Shown: positions 1 through 10,275 of the stretch, in pieces
Position numbering within the stretch: position 1 is the first letter of the stretch
Layout: every line of letters begins with the position of its first letter
Assembly: GCF_013282725.1 (NCBI RefSeq)
Contig: NZ_CP054043.1
Span: forward strand, 4,030,001-4,094,000
Length of the DNA stretch: 64,000 nt
Origin: Yersinia mollaretii ATCC 43969
GTDB lineage: Bacteria > Pseudomonadota > Gammaproteobacteria > Enterobacterales > Enterobacteriaceae
Direction of reading: 5' to 3'
Program-made: the position numbers and the translations under genes
Notes under the pieces: model-generated
The model's database searches: none
Told to the model about the DNA's origin: nothing
What the model saw: only the letters and a program-made list of their open reading frames with translations

Positions 1-239
1 CTGTATTACAGGCCAGCGCGTATTTACTCACAAAACATCCCATTGCGCAACTATTTTATCTGGAGTTATAGATTAAATCGCAGCACAAATGAGATGCCAC
101 GCATAAAAAACCAATATTCTCCGCTGCTTAACAACCTATTTATCGATATCAATCTAAAATGAAACTGAACATACGTGCGCCGCATATATCATTATCTGGC
201 CATTTACGACCTCGATAGGCAAGCAGGAGCGACCTGATT
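1..239. other. Intergenic region upstream of the oxoadipate dioxygenase gene
   Basis: No open reading frame with a plausible ribosome site was seen here. The stretch is AT-rich and ends in an AGCAGGAG ribosome-binding site (about 222-229) before the ATG at 240, so it presumably carries the promoter. I could not pick out a convincing promoter or operator, and the gene to the left lies outside the window. Confidence 0.5.
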
Positions 240-1646
240 ATGAGCCAGCAATTATTTATCCATCCCGATGAGATCCGCGCCAAATTCTCTCGCGCTATGT
301 CGGATATGTATCAGGCCGAAGTTCCTCTCTACGGCACCTTAATACAGTTGGTTGCCGACACCAACAAACAGACTATAAATCAACAACCTGCATTGGCACG
401 CCATTTGCGACAAACCGGAGAGATTGAGCGCCTGAGCATGGAGCGACATGGCGCTATCCGTGTGGGAACCGCAGCTGAACTTGCCATGCTGCGCCGCCTT
501 TTTGCCGTGATGGGGATGGAGGCTGTCGGCTATTATGATCTGGCCCCGGCTGGCGTGCCAGTCCACTCGACGGCTTTCCGCGCCGTGCATGAAGCCTCTA
601 TCCAAGCCTGCCCATTCAGAATTTTCACCTCATTACTGCGTTTGGAGTTGATTGAGCAACCCAAACTACGACAACAGGCAGCTGATATTCTGGCAAAAAG
701 AACCATTTTCACCTCACGAGCTATTGAGCTTATTGTTCAGTCTGAAACTGCGGGTGGGCTGACCCGCCACGAGGCTGATGATTTCATCACTCAGTCACTA
801 GAGACGTTCCGCTGGCATAATCAAGCAACGGTCAGTGCTGAAATCTATCAACAACTGCATGATCAACATCGACTAGTTGCTGATGTAGTGGCTTTCAAAG
901 GGCCTCATATTAACCATTTGACCCCACGTACATTGAATATTGATGCAGTACAATTGGCAATGCCACAGCATAACATCACCCCCAAAGCCGTGATTGAAGG
1001 GCCACCACCACGCAACTGCCCGATACTACTGCGGCAAACCAGCTTTAAAGCGTTGGAGGAGAAAATCGCGTTTATCTCCACCGATGGACAAATGACCCAG
1101 GGGCATCACACTGCCCGCTTCGGGGAAATAGAGCAACGCGGAGCCGCGCTGACAGCCAAAGGTCGTCAGCTCTATGACCGGTTGCTGCAAGCGGCACAAG
1201 ATCAATTGCAGGTTCCCGCAAATGAAAAAAATGCCGCGCAGTACATGGCTATTCTCAGCGAGCAATTTCGTCAGTTTCCTGATAATTATCAGGCGATGCG
1301 TGCAGAGCAACTTGCCTTCTTCCGCTATTTCCCCACAGAGAAAAGTCATAATGCTCCAACGGAGTCAATACAGGCACTGACGCTAGAGGAATTGATTGAA
1401 GCAGGGTTTATCCGATATGAACCTTTGGTTTATGAGGATTTCCTGCCGGTCAGCGCAGCCGGTATCTTTCAGTCCAATTTAGGGGATAAAGGGCAGAGCC
1501 ATTTTACCGGACATTCAAGTCAACAAGACTTTGAGCGCGATCTGGGTATCGCGGTTATGGATGAATTGCAACTGTACGAAGAGACTCAGCAGCGCTCGCT
1601 TAGCGCATGCGCAACCGCCCTGAAGCTCACTCGGCTGAATGTATAA
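240..1646 (+). CDS. hglS: 2-oxoadipate dioxygenase/decarboxylase (DUF1338, HglS/YdcJ family)
   Basis: Full-length member (468 aa) of the DUF1338 family, called YdcJ in E. coli. Characterised homologues are Fe(II) enzymes that convert 2-oxoadipate to D-2-hydroxyglutarate in lysine catabolism. The residues known as metal ligands and substrate arginine in Pseudomonas HglS can be seen: His70 and Arg74 in ERHGAIRVG, His226 in GPHINHLTPR, and a glutamate at 296 in RFGEIEQRG, two residues later than in HglS. The ATG start follows an AGCAGGAG ribosome site. The gene stands alone: the next gene, lpxK, converges on it with 7 bp between the stops. No other lysine-degradation gene lies nearby, so its physiological substrate here is inferred from the family alone. 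Confidence 0.85.
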   Translation: MSQQLFIHPDEIRAKFSRAMSDMYQAEVPLYGTLIQLVADTNKQTINQQPALARHLRQTGEIERLSMERHGAIRVGTAAELAMLRRLFAVMGMEAVGYYDLAPAGVPVHSTAFRAVHEASIQACPFRIFTSLLRLELIEQPKLRQQAADILAKRTIFTSRAIELIVQSETAGGLTRHEADDFITQSLETFRWHNQATVSAEIYQQLHDQHRLVADVVAFKGPHINHLTPRTLNIDAVQLAMPQHNITPKAVIEGPPPRNCPILLRQTSFKALEEKIAFISTDGQMTQGHHTARFGEIEQRGAALTAKGRQLYDRLLQAAQDQLQVPANEKNAAQYMAILSEQFRQFPDNYQAMRAEQLAFFRYFPTEKSHNAPTESIQALTLEELIEAGFIRYEPLVYEDFLPVSAAGIFQSNLGDKGQSHFTGHSSQQDFERDLGIAVMDELQLYEETQQRSLSACATALKLTRLNV

Positions 1647-1653
1647 CATTGGG

Positions 1654-2640
1654 CTATTTTGAGTGCTGAGATAGTGCCTGAATTTTCAGCAACAATGATT
1701 CGGCCTGATCGGGTGGCAACTGCGCATCTACCGGCAAGTACCACCAATTAGGCTGAGCGAAAGCCCGGCATTTGACGGCATCTTTTTCGGTCATCAGCAA
1801 AACTTGTGGGCCCGTCGTCAGTGGGCTAAGTTGTGCCAATGAATAATCTTGATGGTCCGCAAAGGCATACTCATTTTTAGGCTCAATACCCAGCATACTC
1901 AATGTGGCAAAAAAACGCGGTGGATGACCAATGCCAGCCATAGCAACGACATGCTGTAGCTGCTGTACGGGTTGGCGCTCCCCCGTAAGCAGATTGACCG
2001 CCTCCCGTGCGACCAGTTGCATTGGGATCTCTCCTGCTGCGGCGACGCCACCATTAGTGATCACCGCGTCCACTGAGTGCAGTCGCCCTGCCCGTTCGCG
2101 CATCGGGCCTGCGGGTAACCACCAGCCGTTGCCAAAACGGCGTACACCATCAATAACCACCAACTCAAAATCGCGCTGTAATGCATAATGCTGCAAACCA
2201 TCATCGGTGATGATGAAATCGAGAGTATGAGATTGCAGCAGCGACTTAATTGCCTCCGCCCGTTTTGGCGAAACCGCTACGGGCGCACCAGTGCGTTGAA
2301 AAATCAACACCGGTTCATCACCCGCCTGCGAGGTCGTGGTTGCATTAGTGAGCAGTAACGGATAGACGGCAGACTTGCCACCATAACCACGAGAGACAAC
2401 ACCAACACGGTAGCCCCGTTGTTGTAACTGCTCCACTAGCCAGATGACGACTGGGGTCTTGCCATTCCCTCCCGCAGTCAGGTTACCCACAATGACAACC
2501 GGAACCGGCGAGCGCCATGACGCTCGCAGCCCCAAGCGGTAGCTGGCCCGGATAAACCAAGTAATTGCGCCGTATAACCAAGATAGTGGTAACAGCAACA
2601 AATAGAGCCAAGAGTGCCCAGACCAGATACGCTCAATCAT
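1654..2640 (-). CDS. lpxK: Tetraacyldisaccharide 4'-kinase LpxK
   Basis: Inner-membrane kinase that phosphorylates the 4' position of the tetraacyl disaccharide to give lipid IVA, the sixth step of lipid A synthesis. The 328-aa length equals that of the E. coli enzyme. An N-terminal hydrophobic segment (about residues 10-30) acts as membrane anchor and is followed by the P-loop [11 protein letters not shown] (residues 52-62). DDGLQH lies further on (about residue 146) and belongs to the conserved active site. Its start overlaps the end of msbA by 4 bp, so the two are translationally coupled and probably co-transcribed with comEC. This couples lipid A synthesis to MsbA-mediated export. Confidence 0.97.
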   Translation of the reverse strand: MIERIWSGHSWLYLLLLPLSWLYGAITWFIRASYRLGLRASWRSPVPVVIVGNLTAGGNGKTPVVIWLVEQLQQRGYRVGVVSRGYGGKSAVYPLLLTNATTTSQAGDEPVLIFQRTGAPVAVSPKRAEAIKSLLQSHTLDFIITDDGLQHYALQRDFELVVIDGVRRFGNGWWLPAGPMRERAGRLHSVDAVITNGGVAAAGEIPMQLVAREAVNLLTGERQPVQQLQHVVAMAGIGHPPRFFATLSMLGIEPKNEYAFADHQDYSLAQLSPLTTGPQVLLMTEKDAVKCRAFAQPNWWYLPVDAQLPPDQAESLLLKIQALSQHSK

Positions 2641-4385
2641 TGGCCAAACTGCATACGGTTAAGTTGGGCGTAAGCACCTTGCTTCGCTAATAATTCAGCA
2701 TGCACACCACGTTCTACAATATGCCCATCTTCAATGACCAGTATTTCATCGGCTTTTTCAATCGTGGATAACCGGTGAGCAATAATTATCGAAGTACGGT
2801 TTTTCTGTAGCTCATCCAAGGCGGCCTGAATCGCGCGCTCAGACTCAGTATCCAGTGCCGAAGTCGCTTCATCCAGAATCAATATTGGGCAATCGCGCAG
2901 TAACGCACGGGCAATGGCAATACGCTGACGTTGACCACCGGAAAGCATCACGCCGTTTTCACCAATAACGGTGTCCAAGCCATTTTCCATTTTATTGATA
3001 AAGTCCATGGCATAAGCCATGCGGGCTGCCTCTTCGATTTCAGCACGGCTGTACTGTTCATCGCGGGCGTAAGCGATATTATTAGCCACGGTATCATTGA
3101 ACAGATGAACGTTTTGCGACACCAATGCGACTTGGTTACGCAAGGCACCGAGTCGGTAATCACGCAGATCGTGCCCATCCAACAAGATACTGCCGTCACT
3201 GACATCATAAAAACGGGTGAGCAAATTGGCGATGGTCGACTTACCTGAGCCTGAACGCCCAACCAATGCCACGGTTTTACCCGCCTCAATGTGCATATTG
3301 ATATCATTCAGCGCCGGGATGTCTTTGCCTGGATAGTAGAAGGTCACATGGCGGAACTCAATTTCACCTTTAGCGCGCTCAATCTCCAGTTTACCCTCGT
3401 CTCTCTCCTGCTCCATATCCAAGATCGTGAATAGTGTTTGGCAAGCTGCCATACCACGCTGGAATTGTGCATTCACATTGGTCAGTGACTTCAATGGCCG
3501 CATCAGAGCAATCATTGCAGAGAAGACAACAGTAATAGTCCCGGCAGTCAGGGTTTCCATCACGCTTGGGAAACTGGCAGCATACAGTACAAATGCCAAG
3601 GCAAAAGACGCAATCAACTGAATGATCGGATCAGAAATGGAGGAAGCAGAAACCAGTTTCATCCCCTGCTGGCGCATGCGGTTACTGACTGTATCGAAGC
3701 GTTCGGTTTCAACTTTCTGCCCACCAAAGATCAATACTTCTTTGTGCCCTTTCAGCATTTGCTCAGCACTGGTGGTCACTTCACCCATGGTGCTTTGCAT
3801 ATTTTTACTGATATTACGGAAACGCTTAGAAACCAATCGAATAGAGATCGAAACAATCGGCGCTATGACGATTAAAATAACTGATAACTGCCAGCTATAA
3901 TAAAACATCATAATGAACAAGCCGATGATAGAAGCCCCTTCCCGCACCACTGTCACCAATGCGCTAGAGGAGGATGCAGCAACTTGCTCGGAATCATAGG
4001 TAATACGCGATAACAGTGTACCGGTCGATTGCTGGTCAAAAAAGGATACCGGCATCCCCATCATGTGGCTGAACAATCTGCGGCGAATATGCATCACCAC
4101 TTTGCCTGATACCCATGAAATACAGTAGCTAGAGACAAAGCCGGTTATCCCACGGACCACCATCAAACCGATAACGGCCAGCGGCATCCACTTTAAAATT
4201 GAGCTGTCCGCATGACCAAACCCGTCGTCTAACAATGGTTTCAGCAATGACAGCATAAATGTGTCACTGGCGGCATTAAGGATTAACGCTATCGCCGCAA
4301 CAACAAGACCTGTCTTATAAGGAGTGATCGTTGGCCAGAGGCGACGAAATGTCTGCCATGTGGATAGATCTTTATCATTCATCAT
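2637..4385 (-). CDS. msbA: Lipid A export ABC transporter, ATP-binding/permease protein MsbA
   Basis: Homodimeric ABC exporter (582 aa, same length as E. coli MsbA) that flips core-lipid A across the inner membrane. The N-terminal half holds six membrane helices. The C-terminal nucleotide-binding domain has Walker [10 protein letters not shown] (about residues 376-384), signature LSGGQRQR and Walker [12 protein letters not shown], followed by the H-loop in AHRLST. Two ATG codons stand in tandem at the start, and the first gives exact length agreement with the family. It lies 35 bp downstream of comEC and overlaps lpxK by 4 bp, the usual enterobacterial comEC-msbA-lpxK arrangement. Confidence 0.98.
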   Translation of the reverse strand: MMNDKDLSTWQTFRRLWPTITPYKTGLVVAAIALILNAASDTFMLSLLKPLLDDGFGHADSSILKWMPLAVIGLMVVRGITGFVSSYCISWVSGKVVMHIRRRLFSHMMGMPVSFFDQQSTGTLLSRITYDSEQVAASSSSALVTVVREGASIIGLFIMMFYYSWQLSVILIVIAPIVSISIRLVSKRFRNISKNMQSTMGEVTTSAEQMLKGHKEVLIFGGQKVETERFDTVSNRMRQQGMKLVSASSISDPIIQLIASFALAFVLYAASFPSVMETLTAGTITVVFSAMIALMRPLKSLTNVNAQFQRGMAACQTLFTILDMEQERDEGKLEIERAKGEIEFRHVTFYYPGKDIPALNDINMHIEAGKTVALVGRSGSGKSTIANLLTRFYDVSDGSILLDGHDLRDYRLGALRNQVALVSQNVHLFNDTVANNIAYARDEQYSRAEIEEAARMAYAMDFINKMENGLDTVIGENGVMLSGGQRQRIAIARALLRDCPILILDEATSALDTESERAIQAALDELQKNRTSIIIAHRLSTIEKADEILVIEDGHIVERGVHAELLAKQGAYAQLNRMQFGQ

Positions 4386-4420
4386 GCAAATACCAGCACC
4401 AGAAGAAATAGCGGCCTATT

Positions 4421-6643
4421 CTACTCATTATGACCTCTAACACCAAACCGCTGGTGATACCAACGTGGCATTAATTGTTCGCGATAACCCTTAACTTGCC
4501 AATTATTGTCGTAAAAATAAATACTTAACTGCCCTGACACCGATGTATCTCGCCAAATGATGTTATTTTTTTGATAGCGGTTAATCACTTTTCTTGTTGG
4601 TAGATGCCATTGGTTATAGCGTGCAGCGGAAGCTAAAGCCAATTCGGGTTTCACCGCCCGCAGAAAAGGGGCCGTTGACGACGTATTACTGCCGTGATGA
4701 GGAACTTGCAATACTGTTGAGGCTAATTTAGCGCGGGCATTTTTAACCAATTGCAGCTCTCCCTGAGTTTCAAGGTCGCCTGTCAATAATAAGCTGTGTT
4801 TACCATCATTAATGCGAATAACACATGAGTCATCATTTTGGGCATCAGCGACCTGTGCTTTGGGCCATAAAACCTCAAAATCCAAACCTTGCCACTGCCA
4901 TACAACGCCTTGTTTACAGGGCAAACTGCTTACAATGCTTGCAACAGGGTAGGAGGCACGAACACTTGCCCGTGGAAAAGTCGCCTGAAGTTCAGCCAAT
5001 CCCCCCGTATGGTCCAGATGATCATGGCTTAGAATAATCTGCTCAACGACAATACCGCGCCATCGCAAGTAAGGCAGAATTACTGCGGCAGCCATGCTGC
5101 CCTTATTCCAGCGGTTACCGGTATCAAAGACAATCGCTTTCCCCCTGCGCTCAATGATCACTGCCAGACCATGTCCAATATCCAGCATATCAACACGCCA
5201 ACGATACTCATCACGCCGATGGCTGAATAAGGCCAAATTGACACAAAGCGCTACGACCCCAATGGGATAACTGCGCCACCACTGAAAACGCCAAATCAGT
5301 ATGCCTAGCCAGCCTCCATAGCCCAACGCGACTGATGTCACCCCCGTATGAAACCAACCCGCTCTCAGATGATTGAGTGGCAAAAGTACGGCGGTAATTG
5401 ACATATCAGCCATAACCCAGAATACACCCGCGATAGTAGGAAGCAGCGTGAATGCCATTGCTAGCAACACACAAGGCACAGTCAGTAAAGAAATAAGGGG
5501 TACTGCCCATAGATTTGCAGGTATCGAAAATAAGCTGACACCATGAAACAACCCAATTTGTAGTGGCATCAACAACAACATCATGCCAAATTGCAAATGG
5601 AACCACCGTATAACCAACCCACGCCAACCCACCCGAAAACGAACGGAAAGAGGCACCCAGTGATACCAGCATATCAAGCTGAATACCGCCAGACAGGAGA
5701 GCCAGAAGCTGTCTGATAGCACGGCGAGTGGCTCGCTCAATAAAATTAGCGCTAATCCCCATAGCCACACTTGCCATGTGCTGCATGAAATAGCGAACAA
5801 CCGGAGCAGCAGCCACAGAGTTAATGCTATAGCAGCTCTGACTGCCGGTGGATTTGCACCCGCCAACCATACATAAATCATTGCCGCCAGCCAGCCCATT
5901 AGCAGTGGAAATAGTGGTCTAATCCATCTGATAGATAATAAGAGCTGTAGTGCTCGTGCCAGTATTCCACCAAACAGAGCCGCCAAAGCAATGTGCAGCC
6001 CTGAAATCGCCATTAGGTGTGCTGTACCGGTATCACGCAAAAGCGCCCATTGTGATGTATCTAGCTGTCTCCTCTCACCAAAAGCCAGCGCCAGCAATAT
6101 CTGCCGCTGGTTATAGGGGCCGAGTTGCTGTTCAATGACACTGATGGCTTGTTGGCGCAGATTACAGCGCGCATCAAGTAATTCAGCCTTAATGACCCTA
6201 CCTTGCAATGGACGGCGATTTGCCATCGCCCAGCGTTGACTGTCAAAACCCCCTTCATTTAATAAGCTGTGAACCGCCCGCATCCGCAATCTAACCGCCC
6301 ATTGCTGCCCAGCACAGTGGTGCTCAAGCGCCTCTGGCCAATGTACCGCTACCGCGATCGGCGGGAACACTCGTTGCCCATTAACTTGTTGAATACTCAG
6401 TAGGACCTTGCTACCTTCGGCCCATGCCAGACGTGAACTCTTTATCGTTGCGATTATTTGCTGCTCGCCCTGAGTTAATGCCTCAATTTGCGCCAACACC
6501 CGATTTCCGTGCCAGCTCCCCCAAACAAAGCTGATCAAAACTAATGCCAAACATTGGCAATAGTTATTACGGCTAAAACCTAGTGCCCCCCCTAATATCA
6601 GCAATGTACCAATGCTACTAGCGCTCGGTAATTGAGGTAGCAA
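4421..6643 (-). CDS. comEC: ComEC/Rec2 family DNA-uptake channel homologue (YcaI)
   Basis: Inner-membrane protein related to the DNA-translocation channel ComEC/Rec2. It shows an N-terminal soluble segment, a Competence domain with many hydrophobic helices (roughly residues 170-470) and a C-terminal metallo-beta-lactamase-like domain with the metal motif SHDHLDH (about residue 545) and later HHGSNTS. The given start is a TTG at 6643, but homology to E. coli YcaI extends upstream: the in-frame codons before it encode a hydrophobic stretch (INQAAAAIVVGLLPLVL) back to a TGA at 6737-6739. No ATG, GTG or other TTG occurs in that extension; an ATC at 6701-6703 aligns best with the expected start. 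First gene of the comEC-msbA-lpxK set. Whether it takes up DNA in this organism is unknown. Confidence 0.9.
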   Translation of the reverse strand: MLPQLPSASSIGTLLILGGALGFSRNNYCQCLALVLISFVWGSWHGNRVLAQIEALTQGEQQIIATIKSSRLAWAEGSKVLLSIQQVNGQRVFPPIAVAVHWPEALEHHCAGQQWAVRLRMRAVHSLLNEGGFDSQRWAMANRRPLQGRVIKAELLDARCNLRQQAISVIEQQLGPYNQRQILLALAFGERRQLDTSQWALLRDTGTAHLMAISGLHIALAALFGGILARALQLLLSIRWIRPLFPLLMGWLAAMIYVWLAGANPPAVRAAIALTLWLLLRLFAISCSTWQVWLWGLALILLSEPLAVLSDSFWLSCLAVFSLICWYHWVPLSVRFRVGWRGLVIRWFHLQFGMMLLLMPLQIGLFHGVSLFSIPANLWAVPLISLLTVPCVLLAMAFTLLPTIAGVFWVMADMSITAVLLPLNHLRAGWFHTGVTSVALGYGGWLGILIWRFQWWRSYPIGVVALCVNLALFSHRRDEYRWRVDMLDIGHGLAVIIERRGKAIVFDTGNRWNKGSMAAAVILPYLRWRGIVVEQIILSHDHLDHTGGLAELQATFPRASVRASYPVASIVSSLPCKQGVVWQWQGLDFEVLWPKAQVADAQNDDSCVIRINDGKHSLLLTGDLETQGELQLVKNARAKLASTVLQVPHHGSNTSSTAPFLRAVKPELALASAARYNQWHLPTRKVINRYQKNNIIWRDTSVSGQLSIYFYDNNWQVKGYREQLMPRWYHQRFGVRGHNE

Positions 6644-7099
6644 AACAAGGGGTAATAACCCGACAACAATAGCTGCCGCTGCCTGATTGATTGATAAAGA
6701 GATAAGAGACCGTCCATTGTCGACTACCGGATAGCCTCATGCCATCCGCCCATTTCACAGGGAATAAGTGAATTCTCTATGCTAATGAGCAATGCTGCCA
6801 CTACAAAATGTGAGGGTTCAGAGTCAGTTCGCTAACAATTTTATCCTGTTGCAGAAACAGATGAAAAAATGCGGGATGTATCTAAAAAGGGGCAATTTAT
6901 GTATAGAATGCGCTGGATAAATTGGACTATGGGAGAAAATGGACAATGAGATTTGGGAGTCGATAGAAAAGAAAAACGGTGCCGTGAGAGACACCGTTTC
7001 TTATCAGCGTGTATACCTTTGCAACTTAAAGTCGCTGCTTGTTAGCGGCAGCTCTATGTTCTTTGGGCACACATAATAACGCGGTAAGTTGTAACCAAC
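6644..7099. other. Intergenic region between ihfB and comEC
   Basis: About 455 bp. The left part, up to about 6736, is probably the untranslated or near-cognate-initiated N-terminus of comEC (minus strand). The middle, about 6740-6960, has no credible gene. The right part carries the ihfB terminator hairpin at 6974-7000. The comEC promoter should lie around 6750-6900 on the minus strand, but I could not place it confidently. Confidence 0.5.
6966..7000 (-). terminator. Intrinsic terminator downstream of ihfB
   Basis: On the minus strand an AAACGGTG...CACCGTTT stem with an 8-10 nt loop is followed by TTTCTTTTC. It lies about 100 bp after the ihfB stop and fits a rho-independent terminator for the rpsA-ihfB transcripts. 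Confidence 0.8.
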
Positions 7100-7384
7100 T
7101 TAGCCGTAGATATTAGCGCGATCACGCAATTCTTTACCTGGCTTAAAGTGTGGAACGTACTTACCTTCCAACTCAACTTTAGCGCCAGTCTTCGGATTAC
7201 GGCCAACACGCGGAGCACGGTAGTGAAGAGAAAAACTGCCAAATCCTCGGATCTCAATGCGCTCACCTTCAGCTAGTGTTCCAGCCATATGTTCAAGCAT
7301 TTCTTTCACTGCATCCTCAACGGCCTTCGCCGGTACATGAGATTGCTGGCCAGCAAGTCTTTCAATAAGTTCAGACTTGGTCAT
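7100..7384 (-). CDS. ihfB: Integration host factor subunit beta
   Basis: Small DNA-bending protein (94 aa, same length as E. coli IhfB/HimD) of the HU/IHF family; it pairs with IhfA and kinks DNA by about 160 degrees at specific sites. The family signature lies in [21 protein letters not shown] (about residues 46-66), with the intercalating proline in RNPKTG. It follows rpsA on the same strand with 60 bp between them, an order conserved in enterobacteria, and can be transcribed both from rpsA and from its own promoter inside or just after rpsA. A terminator lies downstream. Confidence 0.98.
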   Translation of the reverse strand: MTKSELIERLAGQQSHVPAKAVEDAVKEMLEHMAGTLAEGERIEIRGFGSFSLHYRAPRVGRNPKTGAKVELEGKYVPHFKPGKELRDRANIYG

Positions 7385-7419
7385 ATTACCTCCAAGCTTT
7401 GCAGCTAAACTACCGTATA

Positions 7420-7438
7420 GGGGCGGAAAAACCGCCCC
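7420..7438 (-). terminator. Hairpin between rpsA and ihfB (attenuator-like)
   Basis: A GGGGCGG/CCGCCCC stem with an A5 loop (T5 on the minus strand) sits right after the rpsA stop. No T-run follows on the minus strand, so it may act as a partial terminator or mRNA-stabilising hairpin between rpsA and ihfB rather than a full stop. Confidence 0.55.
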
Positions 7439-7444
7439 CCGTTA

Positions 7445-9118
7445 TTACTCGCCTTTTGCAGCTTTGAACGCTTCTGCCATTGCGCTAGAGAAGTTGCCTT
7501 CTTCTGGCTTGTTGTTAACTGTAGCAATAGCATCTTTCTCATCAGCTTCGTCTTTAGCACGAACAGACAGGCTGATTACGCGGTTTTTGCGGTCAACGCC
7601 AGTATATTTGGCTTCAACTTCATCACCTACGTTCAGAACCAGAGTTGCATCTTCAACGCGGTCGCGAGTTGCTTCGGAAGCACGCAGATAACCTTCTACG
7701 CCGCCAGCCAATTCAACTGTAGCACCTTTAGCGTCAACTGCAGTTACTTTACCAGTAACAATAGCACCTTTCTTGTTAACAGACAGGTAGTTATTGAACG
7801 GGTCTTCCGCCAGTTGTTTCACGCCAAGTGAGATACGCTCGCGTTCTGCGTCAACTTGCAGAACAACAGCTGCGATTTCGTCGCCTTTCTTGTATTCACG
7901 AACTGCTTCTTCGCCTGCAACGTTCCAGGAGATGTCAGACAGGTGAACCAGGCCGTCGATGCCGCCGTCCAGGCCGATGAAGATACCGAAGTCAGTGATA
8001 GACTTGATTTTACCTTCAACGCGGTCGTTTTTGTTGTGGGTTTCTGCAAACAGCTGCCATGGGTTAGATTTGCACTGTTTCAGGCCCAGAGAAATACGAC
8101 GACGCTCTTCATCGATGTCCAGAACCATAACTTCCACTACGTCGCCAACGTTAACAACTTTAGACGGGTGAATGTTTTTGTTGGTCCAATCCATTTCTGA
8201 AACGTGTACCAGACCTTCAACGCCTTCTTCGATTTCTACGAAGCAGCCGTAATCAGTCAGGTTAGTTACACGACCAGTCAGCTTAGTGCTTTCTGGGTAA
8301 CGTTTAGCGATAGCAACCCATGGATCTTCGCCCAGCTGTTTCAAGCCAAGGGATACACGAGTACGTTCGCGGTCGAATTTCAGAACTTTAACAGTGATTT
8401 CGTCGCCCACATTGACGATTTCGCTTGGGTGTTTAACACGTTTCCAAGCCATGTCAGTAATGTGCAGCAAGCCATCAACGCCACCCAGATCAACGAATGC
8501 GCCGTAGTCAGTCAGGTTCTTAACGATACCTTTAACTTCCATGCCTTCTTGCAGGTTTTCCAGCAATTGATCGCGCTCAGCGCTGTTCTCAGATTCGATA
8601 ACTGCACGACGAGAAACAACGACGTTGTTGCGTTTCTGATCCAGCTTGATGACTTTGAACTCAAGCTCTTTGCCTTCCAGATGCAGAGTATCGCGAACTG
8701 GACGCACATCAACCAGTGAACCAGGTAAGAACGCACGGATGCCGTTCAGTTCGACTGTAAAGCCGCCCTTCACTTTGCCGTTGATCACACCAGTAACGGT
8801 TGCAGCTTCTTCGTAAGCCTTTTCCAGCATCAGCCATGCTTCGTGACGCTTAGCTTTCTCACGGGACAGCAGAGTTTCACCGAAGCCGTCTTCAACAGCG
8901 TCCAGTGCAACATCAACTTCGTCGCCGACTTGAATTTCCAGTTCGCCTTGCGCGTTCTTGAACTGTTCTGCTGGAATTGCTGACTCAGATTTCAGACCGG
9001 CGTCAACCAGTACGATATCTTTATCGATAGAAACAACAACACCACGGACGATAGAGCCCGGACGTGTTTCAATTGTTTTCAGGGATTCTTCAAAGAGTTG
9101 AGCAAAAGATTCTGTCAT
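7445..9118 (-). CDS. rpsA: 30S ribosomal protein S1
   Basis: mRNA-binding protein of the small subunit (557 aa, full length), needed for translation initiation on most structured mRNAs. Six S1 (OB-fold) repeats can be followed: the first two, ribosome-binding, within about residues 20-180, and four RNA-binding repeats after that, recognisable by recurring GxVxxLTDYGxFV and G(V/I)xGLxHxS(E/D) patterns. Codon use is strongly biased, as expected for a very highly expressed gene, and produces long antisense frames that are not genes. It lies between cmk and ihfB on the same strand, the standard cmk-rpsA-ihfB order. The 168-bp leader upstream presumably holds its promoter and autoregulatory site. 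Confidence 0.99.
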   Translation of the reverse strand: MTESFAQLFEESLKTIETRPGSIVRGVVVSIDKDIVLVDAGLKSESAIPAEQFKNAQGELEIQVGDEVDVALDAVEDGFGETLLSREKAKRHEAWLMLEKAYEEAATVTGVINGKVKGGFTVELNGIRAFLPGSLVDVRPVRDTLHLEGKELEFKVIKLDQKRNNVVVSRRAVIESENSAERDQLLENLQEGMEVKGIVKNLTDYGAFVDLGGVDGLLHITDMAWKRVKHPSEIVNVGDEITVKVLKFDRERTRVSLGLKQLGEDPWVAIAKRYPESTKLTGRVTNLTDYGCFVEIEEGVEGLVHVSEMDWTNKNIHPSKVVNVGDVVEVMVLDIDEERRRISLGLKQCKSNPWQLFAETHNKNDRVEGKIKSITDFGIFIGLDGGIDGLVHLSDISWNVAGEEAVREYKKGDEIAAVVLQVDAERERISLGVKQLAEDPFNNYLSVNKKGAIVTGKVTAVDAKGATVELAGGVEGYLRASEATRDRVEDATLVLNVGDEVEAKYTGVDRKNRVISLSVRAKDEADEKDAIATVNNKPEEGNFSSAMAEAFKAAKGE

Positions 9119-9286
9119 GTTTATAATCTTCAGGATTCTTAAGTTTAACGTCCATCTAGCATCCCGCCGGATGGGGTTGTTTCACATGCCTCGCCACATA
9201 TCCTTGCAGTAAGGTTAAAGTGCTCATCAAAAATAATTTTAATTAAAAAATAAATCGTTGAGAGCTCAGAACTGACCGCGTTGACG

Positions 9287-9979
9287 TTATTTTTTTAACG
9301 GCAACGCTAGAATTCGTTGGGCATAAGCCAGCGCCTGTTCGATCACCTGCTCGATGGACATACTGGTTGAATCCAGTACCAACGCATCCGCCGCAGGGAC
9401 TAAAGGTGCAATAGACCGATTACGATCGCGATCATCTCGCTCCTGTATCTCGGCTAAAAGACGTTCAAAGTTAACATTAAACCCCTTTTCCTGCAACTGT
9501 AGCATACGTCGGTGCGCGCGTTCTTGCGAACTTGCATCAAGAAATATTTTTACTGGTGCATCAGGAAAGACCACTGTACCCATATCTCGGCCATCAGCAA
9601 TCAGGCCAGGAGCTTCACGGAATGCCCGCTGGCGGCGCAATAACGCCTCACGAACTCGTGGGAAAGCAGCCGCCTGAGATGCCGTGTTACCCACAGTTTC
9701 GGTGCGGATCTCATTACTGACATCCTCACCTTCTAAAATCACTTTTAACTGCCCATTCTGTGAGACAAAACGAACATCGAGATGTGCGGCAAGTGGAACC
9801 AATGCCTCTTCGGTGCTGATATCCACCTGATGATGCAGCGCCGCTAAAGCTAAAACTCGGTAGATCGCACCAGAATCTAGCAAGCGCCAGTCCAACGATT
9901 CAGCCAATGCTTTGCAAAGCGTACCTTTACCTGCACCACTGGGTCCATCAACGGTTATCACCGGGGCTGTCGCCGTCAT
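9287..9979 (-). CDS. cmk: Cytidylate kinase
   Basis: Phosphorylates CMP and dCMP with ATP to recycle and supply pyrimidine nucleotides. P-loop GPSGAGKGT lies at residues 12-20, and the CMP-binding and lid regions include [13 protein letters not shown] (about residues 129-141) and RDDRDRNRS. The 230-aa length is close to the 227 aa of the E. coli enzyme. It is the first gene of the cmk-rpsA-ihfB group and is separated from aroA by about 300 bp; E. coli carries ycaL in that gap, and no such gene is seen here. Confidence 0.98.
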   Translation of the reverse strand: MTATAPVITVDGPSGAGKGTLCKALAESLDWRLLDSGAIYRVLALAALHHQVDISTEEALVPLAAHLDVRFVSQNGQLKVILEGEDVSNEIRTETVGNTASQAAAFPRVREALLRRQRAFREAPGLIADGRDMGTVVFPDAPVKIFLDASSQERAHRRMLQLQEKGFNVNFERLLAEIQERDDRDRNRSIAPLVPAADALVLDSTSMSIEQVIEQALAYAQRILALPLKK

Positions 9980-10275
9980 TTCTCTCTCCTTTCGGTAGGC
10001 AAAACCTCTTGTCTACCCCATCGGGCAAACACAGGAGCAACATTATACGCCGCATCGATGTGAACTGTTACCCCGCCGTGGTTCAGTTGCTGAAAATAAA
10101 ACCATGGCTGTGGCAGGAGTGTAGAAGAGATGGGGAAGATCACCAGAAAATATATTTATGATTTATATATTCACGGGAGGGATAAGTATCGGCGGCGAAT
10201 AAAGCTGTCTGTTTCCGCTTAAACAGTGAGCACCATAGGTGCTCACTTTATGCTGATAAATCACGTAAATGGTGG
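9980..10275. other. Intergenic region between aroA and cmk
   Basis: Nearly 300 bp without a credible gene. It contains the aroA terminator hairpin at 10226-10246 and, nearer cmk, presumably the cmk promoter on the minus strand. A short plus-strand frame across the cmk start is an antisense shadow. In E. coli this interval carries ycaL, which is absent. Confidence 0.55.
10226..10246 (-). terminator. Terminator-like hairpin downstream of aroA
   Basis: A perfect 9-bp stem GTGAGCACC/GGTGCTCAC with a 3-nt loop sits 30 bp after the aroA stop codon. The following minus-strand sequence is TGTTTAAGC, a weak T-run. Probably ends the serC-aroA transcript. Confidence 0.7.

Noticed and set aside
8204..8719. 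171-codon frame antisense to rpsA
   Set aside because: Caused by strong codon bias of rpsA; no family features and no ribosome site.
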